From: Hyposmocoma kahamanoa | Taxonomy: Eukaryota; Arthropoda; Insecta; Lepidoptera; Cosmopterigidae | Length of the DNA: 64,000 nucleotides | Assembly (NCBI RefSeq): GCF_003589595.1 | Contig: NW_020654748.1 | Location: 7,088,690 to 7,152,689 of the forward strand | Reading direction: 5' to 3' | Shown: positions 11,417 to 21,729 of the stretch, in pieces | How positions within the stretch are numbered: position 1 is the stretch's first letter | How the letters are laid out: every line of letters begins with the position of its first letter | The notes under the pieces: model-generated | Told to the model about the DNA's origin: nothing | Seen by the model: only the letters and a program-made list of their open reading frames with translations | Databases searched by the model: none | Made by a program: the position numbers and the translations under genes

Positions 11417-11830
11417 TTAACAACAAAACATCTCATTAGTACCTATCCGATAGTCACAGCCAGTAAAACTAAAATAAGTGGCTGTTACATTGAGACATCC
11501 CACGTGACGACATTTTAAATTATGGTGAAATAAAATATTGTTTAAATACCACCTCAAAGTAGCTGCTATAAATCGAGCAAGAAGGCCGGTTGCCAGATAA
11601 ATTTTTATATTTTTATATAACAAAATTATTATATAAATTTTATGACGGCGTGCGAGTAAAATAATTTTGGATGCAGGAATTTCTTGATAGCACCTTGGCG
11701 ACAGTGGAAGTGCGTCAGCCAGAGCACTCAGATCAGGTGCGTGGGCTTGCTCTGTGACAATTTGACACCTATCCGTCAACGTGACAATATTTCCAATGAT
11801 ACTCTGTTTTTCACGTTCCAGGTGGGACAC
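11417..11830 (-). CDS. Unrecognised ORF, doubtful
   Basis: This is a 137-codon frame. Its first 60 residues look protein-like (LEREKQSIIGNIVTLTDRCQ, then APDLSALADALPLSPRCYQE), while the remainder is AT-rich and membrane-like by composition only. The translation matches no family I recognise. It sits next to a Penelope-like terminus and could be a relic of a transposon ORF or a chance frame. Confidence 0.15.
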   Translation of the reverse strand: MSHLEREKQSIIGNIVTLTDRCQIVTEQAHAPDLSALADALPLSPRCYQEIPASKIILLARRHKIYIIILLYKNIKIYLATGLLARFIAATLRWYLNNILFHHNLKCRHVGCLNVTATYFSFTGCDYRIGTNEMFCC

Positions 11831-11876
11831 GTCACACTGTCACCAATCACGCTAAACATTTTTTTGGGAATAAATT

Positions 11877-12800
11877 AATATAGGAAATGAAACTATTTTT
11901 CCGGATTTAAATCGCGTATATTTGTTTTTTCAAACAAACCGACGTTTCGGGCCCTTTACAGGTCCCATGGTCACGGTTGACTGAGGTGGTACAGTCTTCA
12001 ACCAGTTATGTCTAATATTGATGCAAACCACCCAATTTTTTCACTATAGTTACAATAGTTATTAATTAAATACCTGATTTTTAATTTTACAAAGAAAACA
12101 TTCCAATTTACGCTATATTAAGTTTTACAAATTATTTTATTGAATAAATTTTTATTAAGTTCAATTTATTATTAATTATTAATAGAAATTAGAATAAACT
12201 AAAACATATTAATTAGTACTGCAGTCTTATGTCTGTTTGGGANNNNNNNNNNNNNNNNNNNNNNNNNNNNNNNNNNNNNNNNNNNNNNNNNNNNNNNNNN
12301 NNNNNNNNNNNNNNNNNNNNNNNNNNNNNNNNNNNNNNNNNNNNNNNNNNNNNNNNNNNNNNNNNNNNNNNNNNNNNNNNNNNNNNNNNNNNNNNNNNNN
12401 NNNNNNNNNNNNNNNNNNNNNNNNNNNNNNNNNNNNNNNNNNNNNNNNNNNNNNNNNNNNNNNNNNNNNNNNNNNNNNNNNNNNNNNNNNNNNNNNNNNN
12501 NNNNNNNNNNNNNNNNNNNNNNNNNNNNNNNNNNNNNNNNNNNNNNNNNNNNNNNNNNNNNNNNNNNNNNNNNNNNNNNNNNNNNNNNNNNNNNNNNNNN
12601 NNNNNNNNNNNNNNNNNNNNNNNNNNNNNNNNNNNNNNNNNNTTAATTATTAATAGAAATTACAATAAACTAAAACATATTAATTAGTACTGCAGTCTTA
12701 TGTCTGTTTGGGAAAACGAAATGTCGATTTGTTTGAAAAAACAAATATACGCGATTTAAATCCGGAAAAATAGTTTCATTTCCTATGTGTAACAATCGCG
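11877..12800 (-). mobile_element. Penelope-like element termini flanking an assembly gap
   Basis: The left end (11877-11940) and right end (about 12735-12790) are inverted copies of each other: 'ggaaatgaaactatttttcc' and 'gaaaaacaaatatacgcg' in opposite orientation. Inside the left end lie 'gacgtttcgggccctttac' and an AT-rich stretch shared with 32160-32460, where a Penelope endonuclease ORF follows. Here no ORF is present between the shared AT-rich block and the right terminus. A run of 400 N interrupts it. Confidence 0.6.
12243..12642. other. Assembly gap (400 N)
   Basis: Exactly 400 undetermined bases. The 71 bp before the gap (12172-12242) and after it (12643-12713) are the same sequence with one mismatch. 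Confidence 0.98.
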
Positions 12801-12830
12801 AAAACCTAAGAACTCGAAATAAATTAATAA

Positions 12831-13025
12831 TTATGAATTTGCACGCAACGGTATTTTAAACTGAGGAAGTACTGACATGTATAGTAGGCCTTTATTCCCA
12901 GGAATCTCGTCCTCGAAAATTTCTAGAGTCTCGACAATTTTTTGAGATTTTCGAGACTCGAGATTGAAGTTTTTAGCCTCAGGAACATCGAGACTTAAGT
13001 CTTCCTTAAGCCATTTATTAAACAA
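12831..13025 (-). CDS. Unrecognised ORF, doubtful
   Basis: This 64-codon frame is charged and protein-like (KWLKEDLSLDVPEAKNFNLE; VETLEIFEDEIPGNKGLLYM). It lies directly outside the Penelope-like terminus. I do not recognise the family, and no splice or promoter context supports it. Confidence 0.15.
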   Translation of the reverse strand: MFNKWLKEDLSLDVPEAKNFNLESRKSQKIVETLEIFEDEIPGNKGLLYMSVLPQFKIPLRANS

Positions 13026-13248
13026 TATTAAAAAATTAACAAATTTTGCAGTCGTTTTTTACCCTGGTTACACAGACATGGCAACACGGTAGAGTGGAGC
13101 TTAGAATAAGTCTGTGGAGATTGAAGAACGATAGTTATAAAAACATCATCCTCTCTATCTGACACTATATTAAACGTCATTTGCTTCTTGCCCACTACAA
13201 AAATGAAACAATAACATTGATAATTTTTTTAAAGTTATTAAAGACTTT

Positions 13249-13520
13249 TCTAACCGACTGAAAAAAAAGCGGGGGGTTCTCAATTCGACTGTATTTTTTT
13301 TTGTATGTATGTTACGCGATAATATGTATGAACCGATTTTGATGATTCTTTTTTGTAGGAAAGAAGGTATCTCAGTATTGGTCGCATTTAAATTTGAAGA
13401 AAATATTCCACCTCTAAGGGTGGCAAAGTAGTGGATGAATCCGGTGTTACGCACTTTCTGGTAACCGATCCCAATAAAACTTGCCAAATATATGTAGTTC
13501 CACGAACTTTTGAGGACGGT
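13249..13520 (+). repeat. Repeat family B copy 3
   Basis: Begins 'taaccgactgaaaaaa', includes 'tatgttacgcgataa', 'gaaccgattttgatgatt' and 'cacctctaagggtggc', and ends 'ttttgaggacggttta'. It is shorter than copies 2 and 5 because it lacks their middle block. Confidence 0.8.
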
Positions 13521-13524
13521 TTAT

Positions 13525-14160
13525 TTTATTAATGATTCCAAGTTTAGTGACGGTACGAATAAGTCGTGCGCCTGATGGTAAGCGACACTACTGTCCATAA
13601 CAGTTGCAGTGCACGCAGAGCTTTCAATCGCAAAGATTCGAGTGGCACTGCCACTACGTCTCATGTACCTGTAATTGCACCAGCACCCTTCAAAACCGGA
13701 ACGCATTAATGCTCACATTACTGCTTGAGGGCAAAAGTACGTAAAGTAGCACTTTCCGGACGAATTTTTTTTCACAAGGAGCTGTACTGCCACTCAAAAC
13801 TAAAGAGTTGAGTGCCTAAATACCTAGTTTATAAGAAAACCTATTTTTGAAATTGACTCTAAAATCTCATATTTTCATTTTTCCGGTTTTTTTATTGTAG
13901 CAGTAGAGCTCCTTGTGAAAGAGTTCGTCCAGGGAAGTACTTCTATCTTACCTATTTCTGCCGCCAATCAGTGATGTCAGCATTACTGTGTTCCGGTTTT
14001 CAAGGGTAAGTAAGGGTGCTGGTGAAATTACAGGCACATGAGACTAGTCAACTTATGTCTCAGGGGGACGGGCGCAGTGGCATTGCCCTTCAGATCTTTG
14101 CGATTTAAAGGTCTGAGTGGCACTGCAAATGTTATGGACAGACTTAATCAAGCTAAAAAA
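13525..14160. repeat. Repeat family A, head-to-head pair (13525-13800 minus, 13898-14160 plus)
   Basis: Two nearly full copies lie with their 5' ends ('ggagctctactgc' and 'cagtagagctcc') facing each other across about 97 bp. Both keep the hairpin-forming blocks. Together they form a roughly 630-bp fold-back. ORFs called across them are translations of the repeat. Confidence 0.8.
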
Positions 14161-14482
14161 ATCTTTCGAAACCGCACCGAGTATCGATTTTTTTTTAGAT
14201 TTCTTTCGATGTTTGCTTCCCCTGCTTCGGTTACAAACCTACAGCGAAGCTATTCAATTGTGCATGGAGTATAACAGCGTTGGCAGTTCAATTATTTCTA
14301 TTTCACTCCATACACAAATTTTACATGTCTGACATTTTCTGAGAATTTATGAGTATACCTTCTTAAGCGCATCTGTTACATTAAACGAGCACCTGATTAT
14401 AGTTATACTTTATGCAAAGCTCAAAGACATACACATAAGTACGAACATAAACAAATACCAAACAGTCGCGTATTTTATCTAA

Positions 14483-14913
14483 GGGCGCGTTCCATTATGT
14501 CGTAACGTTTTATTTATCGTTGCACGACTGTCGCGTCTAGCTTGTTCCCATATCACGACTATCTGTCGTGACTATGTCGTGGACGTTTATTTTATCTTTG
14601 AATGACTGTCGTGTCTAGATGTTCCCACTAGATCGTGGTGACAATCTATCGGTTCACGGCAGCCGCCTTGTCGTTTGCGCGACAGAAACGTTTGTAGCTG
14701 CGATTATCTGTCGTCACATTTTTATCGTGACGTTTTATTTATCGCCAGACGACTGTCGTTCTAGCACTTCCCATTGTCATGACAGTCTGTCGTCGTAACG
14801 TTCAAAAAGTCGTGAACAACAGTTAATCCTGTTGTACTATTGTTTAAATATACAAGCCACGACACTTTAATCTGCACGACTGTTTGTCGTCACGACATAA
14901 CAGGAACGCGCCC
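14483..14913. mobile_element. TIR element with three internal repeats (GGGCGCGTTCC termini)
   Basis: The termini GGGCGCGTTCC and GGAACGCGCCC are perfect inverted repeats, and the homology continues inward (ttatgtcgt). The interior is built of tandem-like units of about 70 bp beginning 'acgttttatttatcg' and containing 'cgactgtcg', 'tctag' and 'ttccca', at about 14504, 14580 and 14730. There is no transposase. No clear target duplication was found. Confidence 0.7.
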
Positions 14914-15555
14914 TGATATGTAATTCGCACAGTACTCTGTGAACTCGTGCAAAAGGAGAGCAAGTAAAATGTGCGGAGACTACAATTTCATTTTATTTAT
15001 TGTTAAAAAAGGCATGGGCGACCGAAAACATCTCTGTTTGAATAGTATTAATGAAAACAGGTGGGGCTCACGGAACCGTGTGTTACTGGTAGAAAAAAAT
15101 AGGACAAGTGGAATGAAAGATACGGAATGACTAACAGTACAAACAACGTAAATAAGGTAGTTTACTTTGAAGTTTCGTCGAAAGTGGTTTCAGCAAACCA
15201 ATGTATGTATATGTATGGATGTACTGTTTTGTAATGTGGACAATAAAGAACATTTATATTGTATTGTAAACGATGTAAAATATTCAATGATAATTTGTAA
15301 TAACAGTCAGAAAGAAATTAAGGGGCGTTTTCGTATCTAAAGTAGTTTAAAAAAACCTAAAAATTTAAGTAAACTCTAAAAGAATCAACTAGAGCTAAAA
15401 CATAATCATGTCGTGAGGTCCGTATAGAAAAACAATTGAATACAATATACATTATTCTAAGTAAATAGCTTCATAAGAGACAGGAACATGATAATGAATG
15501 AAAAACAAACAACGGTAACATATTTTTAGTACGAAATCCATTTTACTTTGTCAAG
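14914..15555. other. Spacer, nothing recognised
   Basis: The 63-codon plus frame at 14939-15130 has no motif. AT-rich otherwise. Confidence 0.4.
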
Positions 15556-15690
15556 ACGACCTCGACCGCCCAACGGTTCGAACTGTAGGTGCCAGGTGAA
15601 GTGCTCCCGAGTTTAATACCCGGTAAAAGAAATGTGGGAAATTAACTTATCTAAATTAGTTTTGGACTGAATGGTTGGTTCACCAGTATT
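15556..15690 (+). repeat. tRNA-derived SINE, family S3
   Basis: A degenerate tRNA-like head ('accgcccaacggttc', then a B-box-like 'gagtttaatacccgg') is followed by 'aagaaatgtgggaaat' and 'ctaaattagttttggactg'. The tail also occurs at 59330-59505 ('ctaaatcggttctggtc'). Confidence 0.55.
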
Positions 15691-15739
15691 AATTTCGTTA
15701 CTTTGGTATTTTATAATTCCTTAATTTGAAACCTAAAAA

Positions 15740-16045
15740 ATGGTCATTGAGGCGTCATCATCATTAGCATATCGCAGTACATTGCTGGACATGGGCCTCT
15801 AACAAAGTGGACCATTTCGCCCAGTCTTCAGCTTGTCACGTCCACCTGCTGCCAAAAGCCTTTCGTAGATCGTTACTTCATGTAGCCAAAGGGTGTCCTA
15901 CACTACGTTGGTCGAGTCTTCCCCCATTATCGGTTCTTCGGCAGATATGGCCACGCCACTGCCACTTCATCTTGCTTATTCTACCAGCTACGTCGACGAC
16001 ATAGGCTCTCTGTCGAATAACCTCATTTCTAGTCTAGATTCCACA
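15740..16045 (-). pseudogene. RTE-type LINE 3' fragment
   Basis: On the minus strand the frame reads KMKWQWRGHICRRTDNGG and, further on, DLRKAFGSRWT. This is a degenerate version of the C-terminal 'LKWQWAGHIARR.. GRP..RW.DDL' region of RTE retrotransposons. It ends in 'gggcccatgtccagcaatg' and a (GATGAT) tail typical of RTE 3' ends. Stops and frameshifts are present. The plus-strand ORF at 15807-16004 is its shadow. Confidence 0.65.
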
Positions 16046-16047
16046 CA

Positions 16048-16180
16048 AATATGATTCAAAGTGTATTCCCTAGCATTTAAGTTTATTTGAAAAGAGTTTT
16101 TTGTTCGTTCTTCTCAGGGAAGTCAGCACAGTGAACGAGCAGTAAATTAAAAAATTACGTTTTCAAGTGTAAATATTTTG
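16048..16180 (+). repeat. Solo LINE 3' UTR fragment
   Basis: This is a close copy of the 3' UTR of the LINE at 26442-28578: 'gattcaaagtgtattcc', 'agcatttaagtttatttg', 'gttcttctcaggga' and 'acgttttcaagtgtaaat'. No coding sequence precedes it, so it is a strongly 5'-truncated insertion. Confidence 0.75.
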
Positions 16181-16201
16181 CTATAATAAATATTTATTTT
16201 T

Positions 16202-16354
16202 TTATAATAAATTATTATTTGATTTTGAGTTTGATTTCGAATCTAATCCTTCAGAGAAACTCCGAACATAACTCGTTTCTGAGCTCGCTGGACTAGCTGG
16301 TGGTGGTGATGTACACATATGTGACGGTGTGACCTCTGTATCGCCTCCCTCCAT
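16202..16354 (-). CDS. Candidate small Ser/Pro-rich ORF (unrecognised)
   Basis: On the minus strand an ATG at 16354 opens 50 codons: MEGGDTEVTPSHMCTSPPPA, then a Ser-rich segment and SFSEGLDSKSNSKSNNNLL before TAA. The Pro/Ser/Asn-rich, low-hydrophobicity composition is unlike chance translation of AT-rich DNA. The longer overlapping frame at 16243-16455 (MTMERNKIRMRS...) is an alternative reading. No domain is recognised. It could be a terminal exon or a chance frame. Confidence 0.2.
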   Translation of the reverse strand: MEGGDTEVTPSHMCTSPPPASPASSETSYVRSFSEGLDSKSNSKSNNNLL

Positions 16355-16459
16355 TCGTATCGTATCGTTATTTTTCTTCTTCTACTCATATTTAAGTTTA
16401 AAATGAATTGTTCCATTTTACTTCGCATTCTGATTTTGTTTCTTTCCATCGTCACTCTC

Positions 16460-17740
16460 TGCGCGATCGCGGTAGCGAAAACATCTACTTTCTTATTTTT
16501 GAACCGTTTACCACTTACTTAAATCTCTTGTACACCGTTTACATTTTAAGATAATAATATTGTTGTTGTCCTGAATAAATTCCTATAAACCGGACTTTCG
16601 ACTTTTCAACTGCTAAAACTTGCTAAATAACTACCCTTGGACCAAGGCTATATTACTGCTATCCAGACTAATTTTACAGTGTACAGAACGCCACCAGCAC
16701 CAGCAGCGCCATTACATATATACTTATTTAGACCTTTTTAACGGCTAATAGTGTGTTTAGTAGCGATTCGTTTTACTAATTTAATGTACAACAAGTGGTC
16801 TTATTGCTATGTACTTATATTATTGATTATAATTTAATTTAACCTTTGTTGTTGCGTTCTTGACCGCGTTAATTTATTGCAAAATACATAACAATCACTA
16901 TTTTGATAATAAGATGATTGCAGAGTGTGTATTTTACTTTTATCTCACAGAAATCATCGTAATAATTAAATAAGATTTGTAAGTAGGTATACCTCATGAT
17001 ATTCAATCACACACAAGTTAGTTTATTCGAAAAGTTAAAGACTAAAACGGATAAAACTACTTTTTTGTGTAGTGAAGAGGTTGTAAACCGCCAATAGGGA
17101 GCAATAAAATAGATTACTCGGTTAAATAAATTTATTGTATACGGCAAAGGTGAAAGACAGAAGGCTGTAATCAAAAATGGTATAAAAAAACAAGTACAAT
17201 ATTAAAAAACACTCCCTTCTTAATTACTATAAAATTGTGAATCATTAGACTTACCCCGAAAGGGCCGTATTTTACAAATATTGATATATTTTAATAAATA
17301 GACATTTGATTTAAAATGGAAACTAGTAAACGGATCAAAATTAGCGCAGAAGACGAGCAAGATTGATCGCTTCAGATATTAAGCAGACAGCGACGACAGA
17401 ACGACACAAAGTGAAAATGGCGTGGCATAGGAATTAAATGACGATTCAAAATTTGAAAATAAATGGCCACGAACCAGAGAAAAGGTGATAAAAAGGGGGG
17501 ACGCCGATGAGGCTGACTTTCCTAGTACATACGGTTTTAAATTAAAATAACTTGGCTTAAGAAATAACACTTTCCTTTTCATTGGTTGAGTACAAGTACA
17601 CGAGTGTGTTATTAGATATTTTTTTTATGTTACTATTGACGGATCGCCATTGCAGGGAATGGCACGCAGAAATTGAAAAAAAAAATTAATATAAGAACAA
17701 CCTGCTATTTTTTCTGTTTTTAATTTTGAATGGAATGCAG
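16460..17740. other. Spacer, nothing recognised
   Basis: AT-rich with no supported gene. The minus frame at 17379-17582 has no motif. Confidence 0.4.
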
Positions 17741-17749
17741 TACAAACCC

Positions 17750-18225
17750 AAAATATGTCAATTTCTGTCTCAGGGCGACTGGCTTGGTGGCAGTGCCCCT
17801 CTGACATTTTCGATTTAAAAGCTCCGAGTGGCACTGCAACTGCTTTATTTTATAATATCAAGTGACGGGACGAAGAAGTCGTGCGCCTGATAGAAAGCTA
17901 CACACCTGTCCATAACAATTACAGTGCCACTCAGAACTTTAAATCGCAAACATCTGCGGGCCACTGTCACTGCGCCCGTCACACTGAGGCATAAGTTGAC
18001 AAGTCCCATGTGCCTGTAATTTCACCAGCACTCTTATCCTTCAAAACCAGAACGCTAATGCTCACAATATTGCTTGGCAGTAGAAATAGGTAAGGTGGCA
18101 GTACTTGCCTGGATGACTTTCACAAGGAGCTCTACTGCTATTGAAAATGAAATGCTATGGACAGGCGTGTCGCTTAACACCAGGCGCACGAGTTATTCGT
18201 TCTGTCGCTTGATATCATACAAAAA
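17750..18225. repeat. Repeat family A cluster (plus fragment, full minus copy, plus 3' fragment)
   Basis: At 17750-17846 a plus fragment ends 'gcactgcaactgct'. At 17846-18150 a nearly complete minus copy runs from 'aatatcaagtgacggga' to 'aaggagctctactgc'. At 18152-18225 there is a 3' end in plus orientation ('gctatggacaggcgtgtcg' to 'cttgatatcatac'). The outer parts of the minus copy and the last fragment are inverted repeats about 70 bp long. Confidence 0.75.
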
Positions 18226-18229
18226 AGAG

Positions 18230-19570
18230 TTAGGTACAGTCTGAGAAAAAAGTTTTTCGGCACCGAAGGAATAAATTCTTCAGTCTTAAACGACGTTGAC
18301 AGTAATAAAATTTACATTTGTTGTTTTGTTTACAATTAAGTTTGAACACAACAAGAATTGTGAACCATCTCCTAATGTTTCAAAATTAACTTTGTACGCC
18401 GACACCCTTTCTTCGACTTCCTTATTTCTGCCACAACGTGCTCTCGGGCAAGTATCATTCCCAGATACCATTGAAATACTTACGTATATCATTTTTACAC
18501 ACATTGCAAGATTCATAGTTTATGTTTACTGTAATAATACTAAAAAATATATCAACAATAAAACCTTCTATTATGAAGGAGCTTGTCAAATAAGCATACT
18601 AATTTGTATTATGAAATAATATTAGTAGTTTCGGTCATCCATAAGCGGCCACATTTTCTGTAAAAACTTAAAAGTTACAAACAATATGGCTGGCTAAAAC
18701 ATGAATGAATACCCTATTAGAAAGACACGCATTTACATCTTTGAAGCCTCTCACACGGCTCGTTTTATAGTGCGCGGTCCAGTTTAATATAAAAGTCCGT
18801 GATTAAGAACATACCCCAGACTATTGCACTGGTAACTCGGGCACATTTTTTTTTTGTGGAACGTGCCATTTATCCCTGACTTTGGGATTTTTTTCGTCAG
18901 CTTTACCATTTTCTCGCGTGGCATTTTGGATCAGAAATTATCGACTTTACTTTATGTAATGAAGTAGTTAATATTTTATTAGCTTATTACAAATCGGTCG
19001 AATCAGTACATTTGATATTACGTGAACTAAATGTGGACCACATCCATACGTAGGTACTGAAATCCCTTTTTTGGCGGCTAGATATCGTTCGACGTTAACA
19101 AACTAAAAAACTGATAGTTGTAGATATCAGTCCTGTCACATACTGATTAGTCATTAGACTTTCTTTTAAAAAAGATTTTATTTCCAGACTTAGACAGGTC
19201 GCTTTTATGATTCTAAAAACCAAATGAATTTATATTATTCAAACTTGTAATTAAGACATTTGAAGACGCTAACGAATTCTTTTAACTATGGTTTAGCCAT
19301 TGTTCCATAAAAGTTTCAAAATAGATATTAATCGTTCAGCGAAATCAAATGGAAATATTTAAGAATTGTAAATATACGAACGCAAAGTAAAAGCTAGTTA
19401 AAATGTTTATTTCTTAAATGAGTTATGTCGAATATTACACAGCCTTTCACCCAAAGGATGATCCTTACTAAATTATACGACTAAATAATAGAATTAACAC
19501 GTAGGATGTCTATAAAGCTGACGACGCCAAAACTTCAGAGGGTTATTTAATTCTGTACCTAATTCTACGT
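18230..19570. other. Spacer, nothing recognised
   Basis: The overlapping ORFs on both strands at 18286-18619 have no recognised motif. AT-rich otherwise. Confidence 0.4.
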
Positions 19571-19574
19571 TTTT

Positions 19575-20205
19575 ATTTATTTATTTATTTGGTTCTTCAA
19601 CAATGAGTACAAAAAAAGCCATTATGTTTATTTTGCACCAACTTGAAAGCCTATTGAGATGATCCTGAAAAAGGCCTGAGTCAGCTAAGTCTTGAATAGA
19701 CTTTATGGCCTTGAGATCGTCGGTTAACATATATATTTTTGTATCGTGAATACATGTATAGATATCGTTGATAAACAATATGAAAAAGTAAGGACCCAGA
19801 TGAGATCCTTGCGGAATGCCAGACGTAGCCGCGTAAGGATTTGCGCTAAAACCGTTTATCATTACACTGAGATTGCGCCCGGATAGATAAGAATCGAACC
19901 AACTCAGCAAGAGTCCTACTATACTGCAACTCTTTAACTTATTTATTGATTAAGATACCATGATGCACTGTGTCGAACGCCTTGCCGAAGTCGGTATAGA
20001 CCGCATCCACCTGTGTACTGCATCTACAGCCTCCGCGAGGTCTTCAGCGTATGTCGTTAAATTTGTTGCTGTAGGCCTATTTTTCATAAACCCGTGTTGA
20101 CTGTTCATCAAAAGTGGAGACATGTGCCAAGATAAAATTGGACAAATTATAGCTTCCAATACCTTTGCTAATGTAGAAAGTATTGCAATTTTAGATCCAT
20201 CCATC
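19575..20205 (-). pseudogene. LINE reverse transcriptase fragment (jockey/CR1 group)
   Basis: Minus strand, from 20204: KIAILSTLAKVLEAII and SQHGFMKNRPTATNL match RT motifs 1-2. After a frame break comes LSWFDSYLSGRNL, then TSGIPQGSHLGPYFFILFIN (motif B region). The catalytic box that should read xADD is YMLTDD, i.e. the alanine is changed. Motif A is fragmented around 19990. The frame ends at an (AAAT)n run at 19572-19590. Only the middle of the RT survives, about 200 residues, so it is dead. Confidence 0.75.
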
Positions 20206-20369
20206 TACGACCTCAGAGCCTTTGTATTGCTCAACTTGTTTCTGACTCAGATCTGAGAGGCCAATATGTTAGCCAGTAAGTGGCATGTCCTCTAAAGGGC
20301 CTTAAGTCGTTTTGTAAATTTAAGATACGGATAGTTTAAGATATCAGCTGTAAGGCTAGCATGACAGAG

Positions 20370-20462
20370 CGCGACTATCGTGAGAGCGACACGAAGCGCG
20401 AGATATTGCTATTCTCATATAGAGATCTCGCGCTTTATGTCGCTCTCGCGTAAGTCGCGCCT
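20370..20462. repeat. Imperfect hairpin, GC-rich
   Basis: The arms 'gcgcgactatcgtgagagcg' and (inverted) 'gcgcgacttacgcgagagcg' continue inward through 'acacgaagcgcgagat'/'acataaagcgcgagat' with a loop of about 20 nt. It could be a small fold-back MITE; a hairpin RNA is possible but unsupported. Confidence 0.6.
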
Positions 20463-20663
20463 TATCGTTCTTGCCCTACTATTAGATTGTAGTGAAATTT
20501 GTAAAGTGGTCTGTATTTGTTTCCTTTCTTTCCTTTATTTGGTTTTTAAATTCTATTTTGTATCTTGCATGTTATATTTAAATTTTACTTATTAGTTCAT
20601 CTTTAAGTTTAATTTTAAGCCTTGTGGACGCTTTGGCTTACACTATAAGATTTTCTTTTTCCT

Positions 20664-20985
20664 TTTTTTATGATACCAAGTAACGGAATGAACAAATCGT
20701 GCCCCTGGTGGTAAGCGACACTTCTGGCCATAACAATTGGAGTGCTGCTGAGAGCTTTAAATCGCAAAGATCTGAGGGGCACTGCCACTGCGCCTGTCAC
20801 CTTGGGGCATTAACTAATGTACTTTACAACTGTAAAGTACCACGTAATTTCACCCCGCACTCTTACCATTAAAAACCGGAAGGCATTAATGCTCACATTA
20901 CTGCTTGGCTGCACAAATAGGTAAGATGGCAGTACTTGTCTAGGCAAACTCTTTCACAAGTTGCTCAACTGCTACTGAAGTCCGG
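20664..20985 (-). repeat. Repeat family A copy (minus, near full length)
   Basis: Runs from 'ttatgataccaagtaacgga' to 'gctactgaag'. It contains both hairpin blocks and has a small insertion near 20820 ('tactttacaactgtaaagta'). Confidence 0.8.
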
Positions 20986-21570
20986 TGATGTGTGGCCAAG
21001 TCTGTCTCGTGCGCAGTTAGCACGACTTACTAGCAGTCTAGTTGAGGGCCTGAAGCGAGGAGACGCGCGGGACACGTGAGTTGCCCTTTAAGTTGGAAGT
21101 TATGTCCGGACATTGTCGCAGGACACTACAACTGGCATCTCCGGGACTAGCCCGGAGAGCTAGAGGATAATCTAGATAGTCTCCGGTCACTCCGCCGCTT
21201 AGGTTATTGGGAACTGGAGAGACGTCGTTTTTCGAAGAGAGCGTACCTTACAGCTCCGCCACCATTGAGGAGATTTGATAGGGTTGGCGTTGACAACCGC
21301 TAGTTGTGCAATACGCAACGGGAAGTGAGCGTGCCTACAGCTCCAGTACCTATCTGGAAAATAGGGTGGGTACTGTACGTGCGCCCGGGGCGAATCACCC
21401 GAGTCACTAGCCTCTCGAAGAACCGGATGAAGTCAAGTTACAGAGGTCTGTGACAACCCTATACACTGGCTGATCTGAGGTCAGAACCTGAACTTATAAG
21501 ATTCCTGTGCGCGCACAGGTTATAGTGCCCTTCTCGTATACCCTTAGGGTTGGTAGGGAGGGTCACTGTA
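20986..21570. other. GC-rich island, unrecognised
   Basis: This stretch is markedly richer in GC than its surroundings and has words such as 'ggacacgtgagttgcc', 'actagcccggagagctagag' and 'gcgcccggggcgaatcaccc'. No long ORF exists on either strand. It begins at the family A end and stops before the TA-flanked element at 21730. It could be the 5' part of a LINE or other element, but I do not recognise it. Confidence 0.4.
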
Positions 21571-21729
21571 ATGAAAACTTATGTAGAAAGATATGGGGCT
21601 GCTACTGAACTCCACAAGAACGATTCCTTTATAAATAAATAAATTTTCGTTTGAGAATTTGTTGTTTCTCCCCATGCGAACCCAGAATATAGTTCAGAAC
21701 AAGTTCGAATGCGGCACCAACTTTATGTA

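Noticed and set aside
12229..12687. Two long plus-strand ORFs across the N run
   Set aside because: They consist of undetermined residues; the gap has no stops by definition.
18286..18619. Overlapping ORFs on opposite strands as a possible gene pair
   Set aside because: Neither has motifs, codon bias or context; chance in AT-rich DNA.
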